Below the pieces are notes generated by a model that did not search any database, was not told the origin of the DNA, and saw only the letters and a list, made by a program, of their open reading frames with translations. Below are positions 1 to 6,942 of a DNA stretch of 11,772 bases, one piece after another. Positions within the stretch are counted from its first letter, which is position 1. Each line of letters begins with the position of its first letter. Location of the stretch: contig DDBK01000163.1 of the NCBI GenBank assembly GCA_002333095.1, positions 60,419 through 72,190 on the forward strand, in the 5' to 3' direction. The DNA is from Cellvibrionales bacterium UBA2034. GTDB lineage: Bacteria; Pseudomonadota; Gammaproteobacteria; Pseudomonadales; UBA7239. The position numbers were made by a program, and so were the translations under genes.

Positions 1-376
1 GGGGATAAGTTTCAACAGTGGGCGTTTTGCCCGCCGCCGCTTTAGGGTAGTAATAAAGTCGCATTTCTGCAGTGTTGATGACAATACCCTGGCGTGGCGC
101 ATCAGGGAGTAGATACAGATGCGGCAGCACCACGGTGGAGCCGTTCTGCGGCATCCATGCGTCCACACCGGGATTGGCATTCAGGATTTCGTCGTAGCCG
201 ACATCATACTGGCGACCGATGTCGATCAGCGTATCTTCACGTCCCGCGACAATTCTTTCTTCTTTACCGATCAGGGATTCGCCACTGGGCGGCAAGGTAA
301 AAATCCTGGCCTGCAAGGGGTAGGTGGCAGAGAAAAACAGCGCGATGGCTGCTGCCAATTGTTGGCGTAACATCAT
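1..376 (-). CDS. L,D-transpeptidase, ErfK/YbiS type, N-terminal part (cut by window edge)
   Basis: Only the first 125 residues are in the window; the catalytic YkuD domain lies mostly beyond base 1. The protein starts MMLRQQLAAA and has an N-terminal hydrophobic stretch ending near PLQA (about residue 23), consistent with export to the periplasm. Residues about 41-85 (RIVAGREDTL...VVLP) look like a LysM-type peptidoglycan-binding repeat. The segment LLPDAPRQGIVIN followed by AEMRLYYYP (about 89-111) is the characteristic entry into the ErfK/YbiS/YcfS catalytic domain. Family members form L,D (3-3) cross-links in peptidoglycan or attach an outer-membrane lipoprotein to it; which of these applies cannot be told from this fragment. 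The ATG at 376-374 overlaps the stop of the upstream transpeptidase gene (ATGA), so the two are probably translated together. A second in-frame ATG follows directly at 373-371. Confidence 0.9.
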   Translation of the reverse strand, partial: MMLRQQLAAAIALFFSATYPLQARIFTLPPSGESLIGKEERIVAGREDTLIDIGRQYDVGYDEILNANPGVDAWMPQNGSTVVLPHLYLLPDAPRQGIVINTAEMRLYYYPKAAAGKTPTVETYP

Positions 377-936
377 GAACGAATCTCCACAGGGGTGCCG
401 ACCGGCAATATTTTCCAAAGGTAGTCCATCTCCTGGTTGGTCACGGCAATACAGCCGCTGGTCCAGTCAACAGAGCAATGGGTGCGCCCCACCCAGTCAT
501 ACCCGTTCTGCAGCCCGTGTATAACGATATCACCACCGGGATCGCAGCCCTTCTTTTTGGCGTTGGCAATATCTTCGGCGTTCGGGTAGTTGATCCGTAA
601 TGAGCGGTAGTAATTGGATACAGGGTTCTGGCCAATGATCTTGTAGTGCCCCTCAGGCGTGCGGTAGTCGCCCTTGCACGTTTTCGGGCCAATAGGGTCT
701 CGACCCAGTGCCACTTTGAATGTAGCCAGCGGCTGTTTCCCGGCATAGGCGGTCAGGGTGCGTTTGCTCTTTTCAATCACCACGCGGTCAGCACGGCTGG
801 GTGTGGGCAGCTTCACTATTTTCCGTGGAGCAGTCTTGGGGTGCTTGGATGTCGAGGATACAGACTCACAGCCGGTGACCATTATCAGGCTGACAGAGAC
901 CAGCAGGGCGAGGATAAAACGGAGATGGAGCGTCAT
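373..936 (-). CDS. L,D-transpeptidase (YkuD domain) lipoprotein, YafK-like
   Basis: A 187-residue predicted lipoprotein. The N-terminus is a hydrophobic signal with lipobox VTGC (Cys23), followed by a short basic, proline-containing linker. The YkuD domain runs from about residue 50 to 186: RVVIEKSKRTLTAY, then GDYRTPEGHYKI (89-100), then the catalytic region IVIHGLQNG (His140) and TSGCIAV with the nucleophile Cys162. These are the hallmark residues of L,D-transpeptidases, which act in the periplasm on the meso-diaminopimelate of stem peptides. Its short form and the ALGRDPIGPKTCKGDYRTPEG pattern resemble the YafK-like subgroup. E. coli YafK (DpaA) instead cuts the lipoprotein-peptidoglycan bond, so either cross-linking or hydrolysis is possible here. 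It is the first gene of a minus-strand pair. No strong ribosome binding site is visible before the ATG. Its promoter must lie in the 139-base gap shared with the divergent pit operon. Confidence 0.9.
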   Translation of the reverse strand: MTLHLRFILALLVSVSLIMVTGCESVSSTSKHPKTAPRKIVKLPTPSRADRVVIEKSKRTLTAYAGKQPLATFKVALGRDPIGPKTCKGDYRTPEGHYKIIGQNPVSNYYRSLRINYPNAEDIANAKKKGCDPGGDIVIHGLQNGYDWVGRTHCSVDWTSGCIAVTNQEMDYLWKILPVGTPVEIRS

Positions 937-1013
937 GACAAAAAGATCAGTAATGAAAGATGCATAAATGATAACGGGTATTGTTCATAAATTGACTAAA
1001 TATTGATACGTAT

Positions 1014-1032
1014 ACTGTCACAAAACTGTCAT
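1014..1032 (+). promoter_or_regulatory. Pho box (PhoB binding site) upstream of the phosphate-uptake operon
   Basis: Bases 1015-1032 read CTGTCACAAAACTGTCAT. These are two CTGTCA half-sites (1015-1020 and 1026-1031) exactly 11 bases apart with an A-rich spacer, which is the defining layout of the PhoB site. The second half-site matches the 7-base consensus CTGTCAT fully, and the first differs only in its last base. An extra leading A is shared, so ACTGTCA is repeated at 1014 and 1025. The site ends 43 bases before the ATG of the DUF47 gene and lies 78 bases from the divergent transpeptidase start. No convincing -10 box sits at the usual distance of about 10 bases downstream; the closest is TAATCT at 1039-1044, which is poor. 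Binding by PhoB is therefore likely, but whether it activates or represses is open. Confidence 0.8.
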
Positions 1033-1075
1033 AGAAGGTAATCTTGCAGCCCCGATAAGTTGCCTCAGGTGTTGT

Positions 1076-1714
1076 ATGTTTGGTCGATTCATGCCCCGCG
1101 AAGTCAAATTTTTTGACTTGTTCAACGCACACACCAAGGAGATTGTTCGGGGCGCTGATGCGCTGGTCGCAGTGATGGCTGCCTTGAACCAATCGCAAGC
1201 CGCTGCTGCAGCGCATGCAGAAACACTGGATACCATTGAGGGACGCGCCGATAAAATCGTCGATGAGACTATGGCGATGCTCCATGCAACTTTCATCACG
1301 CCCCTGGACCGTGACGAGATTCACCAGCTGATCAAACACCTCGATGATGTGCTGGATACCATGCAAGATGCAGCGGGCACGGTCACCACTTATGATATTC
1401 GCCGTGCCACGCCAGAGGCGATCCGTTTTGCGGACATTATTCGCGCCTCGTGTCAGGTAGTGGCGAAAGCAGTGGGGATGTTGCACAACATGAACAATGG
1501 CCCGGCGATTCTTGAGGCCTGTAAAGAAATCAGCAAGCTGGAATCGGATGCTGATGTGGTATTGCGGGATGCAATGTCAAAATTATTCCGGGAAGAGCCT
1601 GATGTACGCGAACTCATCAAACTAAAAGCTATCTACGAATTGCTGGAAACAGTGACTGACTGTTGCAAACAGGTGGCCACTATTCTGGAAGCGATTATTC
1701 TCGAAAATTCCTGA
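1076..1714 (+). CDS. PhoU-like DUF47 protein, partner of Pit phosphate permease
   Basis: A 212-residue, mostly helical soluble protein of the DUF47/PhoU-like family (TIGR00153 type), usually encoded directly before a Pit permease. Recognisable segments are FGRFMPREVKFFDLFNAH at the N-terminus, the acidic stretch around TPLDRDEIHQLIKHLDDVLD (about residues 77-96) and the C-terminal ELIKLKAIYELLETVTDCC. In PhoU-like proteins, such acidic helices bind metal clusters. No membrane segment is seen. The family is thought to modulate or support low-affinity phosphate transport by the neighbouring permease; the exact mechanism is not settled. The ATG at 1076 has only a weak AGG (1067-1069) before it. 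pit follows after 13 bases, so the two form an operon. The Pho box upstream ties the pair to phosphate starvation control. Confidence 0.9.
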   Translation: MFGRFMPREVKFFDLFNAHTKEIVRGADALVAVMAALNQSQAAAAAHAETLDTIEGRADKIVDETMAMLHATFITPLDRDEIHQLIKHLDDVLDTMQDAAGTVTTYDIRRATPEAIRFADIIRASCQVVAKAVGMLHNMNNGPAILEACKEISKLESDADVVLRDAMSKLFREEPDVRELIKLKAIYELLETVTDCCKQVATILEAIILENS

Positions 1715-1727
1715 GTAGCTGCACATT

Positions 1728-2735
1728 ATGGACCAGATGACCATGTCTTTCGGCGTGTTGGCGTTTCTTGTAGCGCTGGCGCTGGCTTTCGATTTCATGA
1801 ACGGTTTTCACGATGCGGCTAACGCGATAGCGACAGTCGTTTCTACTCGTGTACTCAAGCCTTATCAAGCTGTGATGATGGCTACCGTCTTCAATTTTGT
1901 TGCGATCTGGGTGTTCCAGCTCAAAGTGGCCGCACTGGTTGGTAAAGGCACCATTGATCCATCGATAGTGGATCACTACGTTGTGTTTGGTGCGTTGGTT
2001 GGTGCGATAGCGTGGAATGTTATTACCTGGTACTACGGCATTCCGTCATCGTCTTCACACGCATTGATCGGTGGCCTGATTGGCGCGGCGCTGGCGAAGG
2101 CTGGCCCAGGCGCATTAATTTCGGCTGGCATCATCAAAACGGTAATGTTTATTGTTATTTCGCCTCTGGTAGGAATGTTGCTGGGCGGATTGTTGATGCT
2201 GCTGATTGGATGGATGTTTCGAACCCACACACCGCGTCGCGTTGAAAACTGGTCACGTCGGTTGCAGCTGGTGTCTGCTTCAGCGTACGCACTCGGGCAT
2301 GGCGGAAATGACGCACAAAAAACCATCGGCATTATCTGGATGCTGTTGATTGCAGCAGGTGTCACTGGCAAGGATGAGCATGTGCCTTATTGGGTAGTGT
2401 TTTCCTGTTACTCCGCAATAGGGCTCGGTACAGCATTTGGTGGTTGGCGCATTATCCGCCTGATGGGGCAAAAAATTACCAAGCTCAGCCCTGTGGGTGG
2501 TTTTGCAGCACAAACAGCGGGAGCTGTTATGTTGTTCACAGCGACCTCACTGGGTATTCCTGTCTCTACTACGCATACGATTACCGGCGCGATTGTGGGC
2601 GTTGGCGCCAACCGTAAATTATCAGCGGTGCGTTGGGGTGTGGCGGGCACGATTGTGTGGGCATGGGTTTTTACAATCCCGTGCAGTGCGTTGATTGCCG
2701 CTATTTGCTGGTGGTTGGGTGTCCATATTTTCTGA
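1728..2735 (+). CDS. pit: Inorganic phosphate transporter, PiT family
   Basis: A 335-residue inner-membrane permease with about ten hydrophobic segments. The two inverted PiT signature regions are intact: GFHDAANAIA (26-35) with IPSSSSHALIGG (105-116) in the first half, and GHGGNDAQK (190-198) with IPVSTTHTITGAIVG (277-291) in the second. Such proteins take up phosphate, usually as a metal-phosphate complex, driven by the proton gradient. The length is in the short bacterial PiT range (the E. coli Pit proteins are longer, about 500 residues), matching the subgroup paired with DUF47 proteins. Three in-frame ATGs occur within the first six codons (M1, M4 and M6), and the start at 1728 is the first of them. 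No good ribosome binding site distinguishes them, and translation may be coupled to the upstream gene. It ends 16 bases from the convergent cmoB stop, with no clear terminator hairpin between. Confidence 0.96.
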   Translation: MDQMTMSFGVLAFLVALALAFDFMNGFHDAANAIATVVSTRVLKPYQAVMMATVFNFVAIWVFQLKVAALVGKGTIDPSIVDHYVVFGALVGAIAWNVITWYYGIPSSSSHALIGGLIGAALAKAGPGALISAGIIKTVMFIVISPLVGMLLGGLLMLLIGWMFRTHTPRRVENWSRRLQLVSASAYALGHGGNDAQKTIGIIWMLLIAAGVTGKDEHVPYWVVFSCYSAIGLGTAFGGWRIIRLMGQKITKLSPVGGFAAQTAGAVMLFTATSLGIPVSTTHTITGAIVGVGANRKLSAVRWGVAGTIVWAWVFTIPCSALIAAICWWLGVHIF

Positions 2736-2751
2736 TGTGATTAACAACTTT

Positions 2752-3738
2752 TTAGCGCGTGGCAGTGATGACAGCACGCATCGGTGCCGGATAGCCCTCT
2801 ATTGTCTTGTTGTGGTCTGCAGGATCAAGAAAATCCTGTAATGACTGGAACGTCATCCAGTCGGTGCTGCGTTGCTCTTCTGTACTGGTCACGCAAACAT
2901 CCACAACTTTTATGTCAGAAAAACGCATTTTTTCCAGCCATCTTGTCAGCGCGGCTACGCTTGGAATAAACCACACATTGCCCATGCGTCCATACCTGCC
3001 TTCCGGGACCAGCACGGTATTTTCATCGCCCGATACTACCAATGTTTCCAGCACCAGCTGGCCACCCGGTTTCAATAATTGTCTCAATTCCAGAAGATGG
3101 TCCATCGGCGCGCGGCGGTGGTACAAAACCCCCATCGAAAAAACGGTATCGAATGCCTGCATGTCTTGCGGCAAATCTTCGCACGCTGCTGGAACAACAA
3201 ACACGCTGTCATTCTGCAAAAAATGTTGCAATGCCCAATATTGCACAACAAAAAGCGGTGAAGGATCAATGCCTATCACCAGATCTGCCCCTGCCCCTTT
3301 TATGCGCCAGCAGTGATAGCCGCTACCGCAGCCAACATCCAGTACGGTTTTACCTGTTAACGGGGCAATGTGTTCCTGAAGCCGTTGCCATTTCCAGTCT
3401 GAGCGCCATTCTGTGTCAATGTATGTACCACAGATATCAAAAGGTCCTTTACGCCATGGATGCAGGCCGCGCAGTGCAGATTCAAGTTGTGTTTGTGTTT
3501 CTGTATCCAGCGGTATTTTTGCCGACACAGATATGGTATCGGCATCGAGCTGTCTGTTGGTCGTTTCAATGAGAGGCAAATTTTCCAGACAGGTCAGCCA
3601 GCGCGGTATATCACCCCAGCGCTCTGCGTTGAAGTTGCTGGCAATCATGGCTGGCAAAATTTTTCGCCACGGCTGTAAATCCGGATTTTCCATGCGCGCA
3701 TACAAGGCGGAATAATCCAGTGCGTTAATTCTCGGCAT
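2752..3738 (-). CDS. cmoB: tRNA U34 carboxymethyltransferase CmoB
   Basis: A 328-residue SAM-fold enzyme that transfers a carboxymethyl group from carboxy-SAM to 5-hydroxyuridine at position 34 of tRNA, giving cmo5U, which widens wobble decoding. Family landmarks are present in order: LQPWRKILP (21-29), HPWRKGPFD (93-101), TEWRSDWKW (109-117), the nucleotide-binding loop VLDVGCGSGY (132-141), IGIDPSPLF (155-163), MGVLYHRRAPMDHL (202-215), ETLVV (231-235), GRYGRMGNVWF (248-258), STEEQRSTDWM (285-295) and EGYPAPMRAV (314-323). I chose the ATG at 3738-3736 because its A is the last base of the cmoA stop (TAATG). That gives the normal family length. A longer reading from 3783 adds 15 residues inside cmoA with no family match. 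It is the last gene of a three-gene minus-strand operon. Confidence 0.96.
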   Translation of the reverse strand: MPRINALDYSALYARMENPDLQPWRKILPAMIASNFNAERWGDIPRWLTCLENLPLIETTNRQLDADTISVSAKIPLDTETQTQLESALRGLHPWRKGPFDICGTYIDTEWRSDWKWQRLQEHIAPLTGKTVLDVGCGSGYHCWRIKGAGADLVIGIDPSPLFVVQYWALQHFLQNDSVFVVPAACEDLPQDMQAFDTVFSMGVLYHRRAPMDHLLELRQLLKPGGQLVLETLVVSGDENTVLVPEGRYGRMGNVWFIPSVAALTRWLEKMRFSDIKVVDVCVTSTEEQRSTDWMTFQSLQDFLDPADHNKTIEGYPAPMRAVITATR

Positions 3739-4460
3739 TATTTTATTGCTACCAGGGACATGAAGTTGAAACACTGGAACCACACTCCCAGGTTTTCAAA
3801 CCCGGCACTGCGCAAGCGAAGCTTATGCGCTGAAAGCGTTTCTGGAATCAGTACATTTTCAAGTGCGGAACGTTTCTGGCTCACTTCCATTTCCGAGTAG
3901 CCGTTGGCCATCTTGAAAGCGTGGTGGAGTTCTGTGGTTAATTCTTGCATGACAGGGTTTTCGAACAGTATTTTTTCGGAAAGGATCAGCGCGCCGCCCG
4001 GTTTTAGGCCATTGTAGATATTCTGGATGACCGTAGCCCGCTCATCCAGCGGTACAAATTGCAGGGTGAAATTCAGTACCACCATGCTGGCATTGTCGAT
4101 GAGTATATTTTGCAAGGCATCACACACCAGCTGGATGTCTGTGGGTGTTTTGAGTGATGCGATGTTTTCCCGACAGCGCGACAGCATGGCTTCCGAATTG
4201 TCTATTGCAAGAAACTGTAGTGGACGCCCTTGTAATTGCTGTGCCATGGCAAAGGTAGATGCGCCCAGTGAGCAGCCGAGATCGTAACAACGCGTATGGT
4301 CTTGTGCATGGCGTGCAGCTATCAAACCGGTCATTGCAATTATATTGCTGTAGCCAGGCACGGATCGCTGGATCATGTCAGGAAAAACAGACGCTACCTT
4401 ATCGTCAAAACGAAAATCGGCCACATTGGCCAGCGTATCGGAATAGATGTTATCGCGCAT
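3738..4460 (-). CDS. cmoA: Carboxy-S-adenosyl-L-methionine synthase CmoA
   Basis: A 240-residue class I methyltransferase-fold protein that makes carboxy-SAM from SAM and prephenate, the donor used by CmoB. Conserved segments include VASVFPDMIQRSVPGY (22-37), the SAM loop YDLGCSLGAST (59-69), AIDNSEAM (85-92), VVLNFTLQFVP (127-137), GLKPGGALILSEKI (151-164), HAFKMANGYSEMEVSQKR (180-197) and ALENVLIPET. The stop overlaps the cmoB start by one base, so the two enzymes of the pathway are translationally coupled. The start lies 26 bases after the aldo/keto reductase stop, with no strong ribosome binding site. No alternative function is plausible, given the cmoB partner and motif match. Confidence 0.97.
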   Translation of the reverse strand: MRDNIYSDTLANVADFRFDDKVASVFPDMIQRSVPGYSNIIAMTGLIAARHAQDHTRCYDLGCSLGASTFAMAQQLQGRPLQFLAIDNSEAMLSRCRENIASLKTPTDIQLVCDALQNILIDNASMVVLNFTLQFVPLDERATVIQNIYNGLKPGGALILSEKILFENPVMQELTTELHHAFKMANGYSEMEVSQKRSALENVLIPETLSAHKLRLRSAGFENLGVWFQCFNFMSLVAIK

Positions 4461-4486
4461 GGATCAGCCGTGTCAGGTCAGGAGTG

Positions 4487-5368
4487 TCACAGATCCGCGC
4501 CAGCGGCATTGATCTGCAGTTGCTCGATAGTTTTGATGCCGGGTATAACGCTGCTGATGGCAGGGTGTTGCAAGCACCATGCGCAGGCCCAGCTCGCAGG
4601 TTCGACATTGGCAGGAACATTTTCCAACACAGCCAGCGCCTGCGTGATTTGCTGTTGGTTCACTTCCGGTTTGCGCTCAGCCCGCACATCGTTAACCGGG
4701 AATTGCGCATCCGGCTGGTATTTGCCGGACAAGAAACCACTGGCCAGTGGCACGCGGGCCAGCACACCGAGATCCTGGCGTTGGCAAGATGGCAGTACTG
4801 TTTCTGCTGCCTTGTTGTTGATGGCGTTATAGATGGTCTGGATCACAGAAACGCCCAGTGCGGTGGCGCGATCCACCTGATACAACTGGCTGGGTTGGCC
4901 GATGGAAATGCCCAGGTAGCGAACTTTGCCTGCTTGCACCTGTTTATTGAGCATTGTCCACAAATCATCATTGTCGAGTTGTTCGCGCGTACCAGAATGG
5001 AACTGGTAGATATCGATGTAATCAGTCTTCAGTGCGTGTAAGGACGCTTCCAGCTGCAACCGTACCTGATCGGCTTGCCAGTGGGCTTCGCCAGGGAGCT
5101 CACTGCAGCGGTTGTGGCCAAACTTGGTGGCTATGATCCAGCGGTCCCGGCTGGAAGCCAGCGCCTGCCCGATGAAGTTTTCGGATACGTGATGCCCGTA
5201 GCATTCGGCGGTATCCACCAGATTGATGCCCAGTTCACTTGCCCGTGCAAAGATGTTGTTGACTTCATCCTGCTCGAATTGCTTGCCCCAGTGATTGCCT
5301 AACTGCCAGGTGCCAATGCCGACACTGGATACTTGCAAGCCTGTTTTGCCCAGTCGGCGATATTTCAT
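4487..5368 (-). CDS. Aldo/keto reductase
   Basis: A 293-residue TIM-barrel NAD(P)H-dependent oxidoreductase of the aldo/keto reductase family. The start MKYRRLGKTGLQVS and VGIGTWQLG are typical of the YghZ/Gas1/voltage-gated-channel-beta-like branch. The catalytic tetrad is complete: Asp52 and Tyr57 in LVDTAECYG, Lys82 in ATKFG, and His124 in IYQFHSG. The C-terminal cofactor region SSVIPGIKTIEQL is present in outline. It reduces aldehydes or ketones in the cytoplasm; the substrate cannot be read from sequence. It is the first gene of the operon with cmoA and cmoB, 26 bases before cmoA, and has its own sigma70-like promoter. Whether the association with cmoAB is functional or just positional is unknown. 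Confidence 0.93.
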   Translation of the reverse strand: MKYRRLGKTGLQVSSVGIGTWQLGNHWGKQFEQDEVNNIFARASELGINLVDTAECYGHHVSENFIGQALASSRDRWIIATKFGHNRCSELPGEAHWQADQVRLQLEASLHALKTDYIDIYQFHSGTREQLDNDDLWTMLNKQVQAGKVRYLGISIGQPSQLYQVDRATALGVSVIQTIYNAINNKAAETVLPSCQRQDLGVLARVPLASGFLSGKYQPDAQFPVNDVRAERKPEVNQQQITQALAVLENVPANVEPASWACAWCLQHPAISSVIPGIKTIEQLQINAAGADL

Positions 5369-5394
5369 GGTTTATCTTGGCCAGAAGGTGAATG

Positions 5395-5414
5395 GGCATT
5401 ATTGAACCAATGCC
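5395..5414. repeat. Short inverted repeat over the reductase promoter -10 region
   Basis: GGCATT (5395-5400) and AATGCC (5409-5414) form a perfect 6-base inverted repeat around an 8-base centre. It covers the -10 element of the minus-strand promoter. It could be an operator for a dimeric repressor, but it is short enough to occur by chance. Confidence 0.3.
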
Positions 5415-5426
5415 GGCTGATGTAAA
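5398..5426 (-). promoter_or_regulatory. sigma70-like promoter of the reductase-cmoA-cmoB operon
   Basis: On the minus strand, TTTACA (5426-5421, five of six matches to TTGACA) is followed, after exactly 17 bases, by AATAAT (5403-5398, five of six matches to TATAAT). The -10 ends about 30 bases before the reductase ATG at 5368. This is the best promoter match I found in the window. It sits in the 96-base gap shared with the divergent yajQ gene, for which I see no convincing promoter. Confidence 0.65.
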
Positions 5427-5464
5427 CTTCGGGTCTATTCTGTTGCTGTGCCGGGAGTGTTGCT

Positions 5465-5953
5465 ATGCCGTCGTTTGATATTGTTTCAGAGTTGGAAAAA
5501 CACCAGGTGACGAATGCTATCGATCAGTCGAACCGCATTGTAGCCAACCGGTTTGACTTCAAGGGCGTGGATGCGCGTTTTGAGTATGCGGACAAAGTGG
5601 TCACTATGGTGGCGGAGGCAGATATACAGGTGCAGCAGATGCTGGATATCTTGCGGCAGGCCTTGATCAAATGTGGAATCGATATTGCCTGCCTGGATAT
5701 CAAGGAGCCTGAGCAGAGTGGCAAGACTGTCAAGCAGTCTGTCACACTGCGTGAAGGATTGGAGCAGGAATTGGCGAAACGCATCATCAAGCTCATCAAG
5801 GAAAAGAAAATGAAAGTACAGGCTGCTATTCAGGGAGAGCAGGTAAGGGTGACTGGCAAGAAGCGTGATGATTTGCAGGAGGTGATTGCAATGTTGCGCA
5901 CAGAACAGGAGTCGCTGGGCATGCCATTACAATTCACCAATTTCCGTGATTGA
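5465..5953 (+). CDS. yajQ: YajQ family nucleotide-binding protein
   Basis: A 162-residue cytoplasmic protein of the YajQ (UPF0234) family, matching the family along its full length. Landmarks are [20 protein letters not shown] at the start, [12 protein letters not shown] (28-39), [19 protein letters not shown] (72-90), [22 protein letters not shown] (103-124), [18 protein letters not shown] (127-144) and the ending LQFTNFRD. Family members bind nucleotides or RNA, and in Xanthomonas and Pseudomonas a YajQ protein binds cyclic di-GMP and affects gene expression. A GGGAG ribosome binding site at 5453-5457 lies seven bases before the ATG. Its stop overlaps the next start (TTGA), so it may be the first gene of the long plus-strand operon that includes the arabinose-type cassette. 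A functional link to that cassette is not shown. Confidence 0.96.
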   Translation: MPSFDIVSELEKHQVTNAIDQSNRIVANRFDFKGVDARFEYADKVVTMVAEADIQVQQMLDILRQALIKCGIDIACLDIKEPEQSGKTVKQSVTLREGLEQELAKRIIKLIKEKKMKVQAAIQGEQVRVTGKKRDDLQEVIAMLRTEQESLGMPLQFTNFRD

Positions 5954-6942
5954 ACTGGCTGCAGGCATATGATGCGGGATTGCGCTTGAATCGTTTCAGT
6001 TTTCTGGTTTATTCGATTGTTATCGCCGTGCTTGGCTATGGAATATGGGCAGGCATGAATGATGGTGAAAAAATTGCCGAGGCTGTCAGTCGGGTCGGCA
6101 TATCCGGCTTGCTGTTTCTTTGCGCGCTGTCGATCCTCAATTATTTCCTTCGCTATCTTCGATGGTATTTCATGTTGCGCCATCTGGGAGACAGGCCCGC
6201 ATTTGGAGACGGGCTGGTTTGTTACTGGGCTGGATTTGCCTTGACAACCACGCCGGGAAAGGCGGGTGAAACGATTCGGTGCCTGTATTTCAATACGCGT
6301 CACGGCATTAATAATGCACATTCTCTTGCTGTGTTTTTATTGGACCGGTTGTCCGATCTTGTGCCGGCATTACTGATGTCAACGGCAGCACTTTTTTATT
6401 TCCCCCATCTGCACTGGATAGGCTGGTCCATGTTGCTGTTGGTGATTGCTGTGATGCTGGCAATCTACAAGCCAATACTATTTCTTTCCGTCAGCGCGCG
6501 GCTTGAAAGGGTTTCGCCTGTATTGCTCAGGAAATTCTTCCAGGCTGCCCCAAAGTTTTTTGAAAAGTCCGCTGACCTGATGTCCATGAAAATATTCCTG
6601 CCGGCCTCAATTCTGGGTCTGGTGTCCTGGTCTGCAGAAGCGTATGGTTTTAGCTGGCTGGCCACTTTGCTGGGCGCGCAAGCAGATACACTGGTGCTGA
6701 TGGGCATATTTTTTCTGGCTATGATGGCCGGTGTTATAACCCCGGGCGGATTAGGTGGTACAGAGGTTGTTATGGCCAGTTTGCTGATGGCGGTGGGTCT
6801 TGATGCATCTGCTGCTTTTGTCGTTTCGCTCATTTGTCGGGTGGCTACTTTATGGCTGTCTGTTGTGATCGGCCTCATGTCGATGTTATGGCTGCAATAC
6901 AAGCCACCGTCCGTGCTTTTGGATAACGAAGGAAACACCTGA
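5950..6942 (+). CDS. YbhN/UPF0104-type polytopic membrane protein (flippase-like domain)
   Basis: A 330-residue integral membrane protein with about eight hydrophobic segments. It carries the two marker motifs of the lysylphosphatidylglycerol-synthase TM / flippase-like family (PF03706, TIGR00374): [12 protein letters not shown] (99-110) with [11 protein letters not shown] (130-140), and [19 protein letters not shown] (251-269). It lacks the cytoplasmic aminoacyl-transferase domain of MprF, so it is not a lysyl-PG synthase. Stand-alone members are often found beside glycolipid or lipid-linked sugar genes. Here it precedes a polyprenyl-phosphate sugar pathway, so a role in moving or handling that lipid is a reasonable inference. 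The start is unsure. No ATG precedes the first membrane segment, so I use TTG at 5950, which overlaps the yajQ stop; CTG at 5959 or TTG at 5980 or 5986 could serve instead. Its stop overlaps the next start by one base (TGATG). Confidence 0.85.
   Translation: MNWLQAYDAGLRLNRFSFLVYSIVIAVLGYGIWAGMNDGEKIAEAVSRVGISGLLFLCALSILNYFLRYLRWYFMLRHLGDRPAFGDGLVCYWAGFALTTTPGKAGETIRCLYFNTRHGINNAHSLAVFLLDRLSDLVPALLMSTAALFYFPHLHWIGWSMLLLVIAVMLAIYKPILFLSVSARLERVSPVLLRKFFQAAPKFFEKSADLMSMKIFLPASILGLVSWSAEAYGFSWLATLLGAQADTLVLMGIFFLAMMAGVITPGGLGGTEVVMASLLMAVGLDASAAFVVSLICRVATLWLSVVIGLMSMLWLQYKPPSVLLDNEGNT

Noticed and set aside
968..988. Imperfect palindrome ATGATAAC...TTGTTCAT as a Fur-like site
   Set aside because: Only the outer four bases of each arm pair well; the match to a Fur consensus is too poor to claim.
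992..1016. TTGACT at 992-997 and TATACT at 1011-1016 as a sigma70 promoter for the pit operon
   Set aside because: The spacing is only 13 bases, too short for a functional -35/-10 pair, although each hexamer is good by itself.
947..1486. Minus-strand open frame of 179 codons antisense to the DUF47 gene and its upstream region
   Set aside because: The plus-strand DUF47 protein is well supported; the antisense product has high Cys and His content and no known pattern.
2807..3572. Overlapping plus-strand open frames of up to 176 codons antisense to cmoB
   Set aside because: cmoB matches its family throughout on the minus strand; these frames show no motif and no ribosome binding site.
3739..3783. 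Longer cmoB reading starting at ATG 3783
   Set aside because: The extra 15 residues lie inside cmoA, have no family counterpart, and the TAATG coupling at 3738 gives the usual CmoB length.
4259..5041. Plus-strand open frame of 260 codons across the reductase and cmoA
   Set aside because: It lies antisense to two clear genes with full family matches, has no recognisable domain, and is rich in Arg, Cys and Gln, as expected for a shadow frame.
5950..6942. Reading the YbhN-like protein as a lysylphosphatidylglycerol synthase (MprF)
   Set aside because: Only the membrane flippase-like region is present; the aminoacyl-transferase domain is missing.
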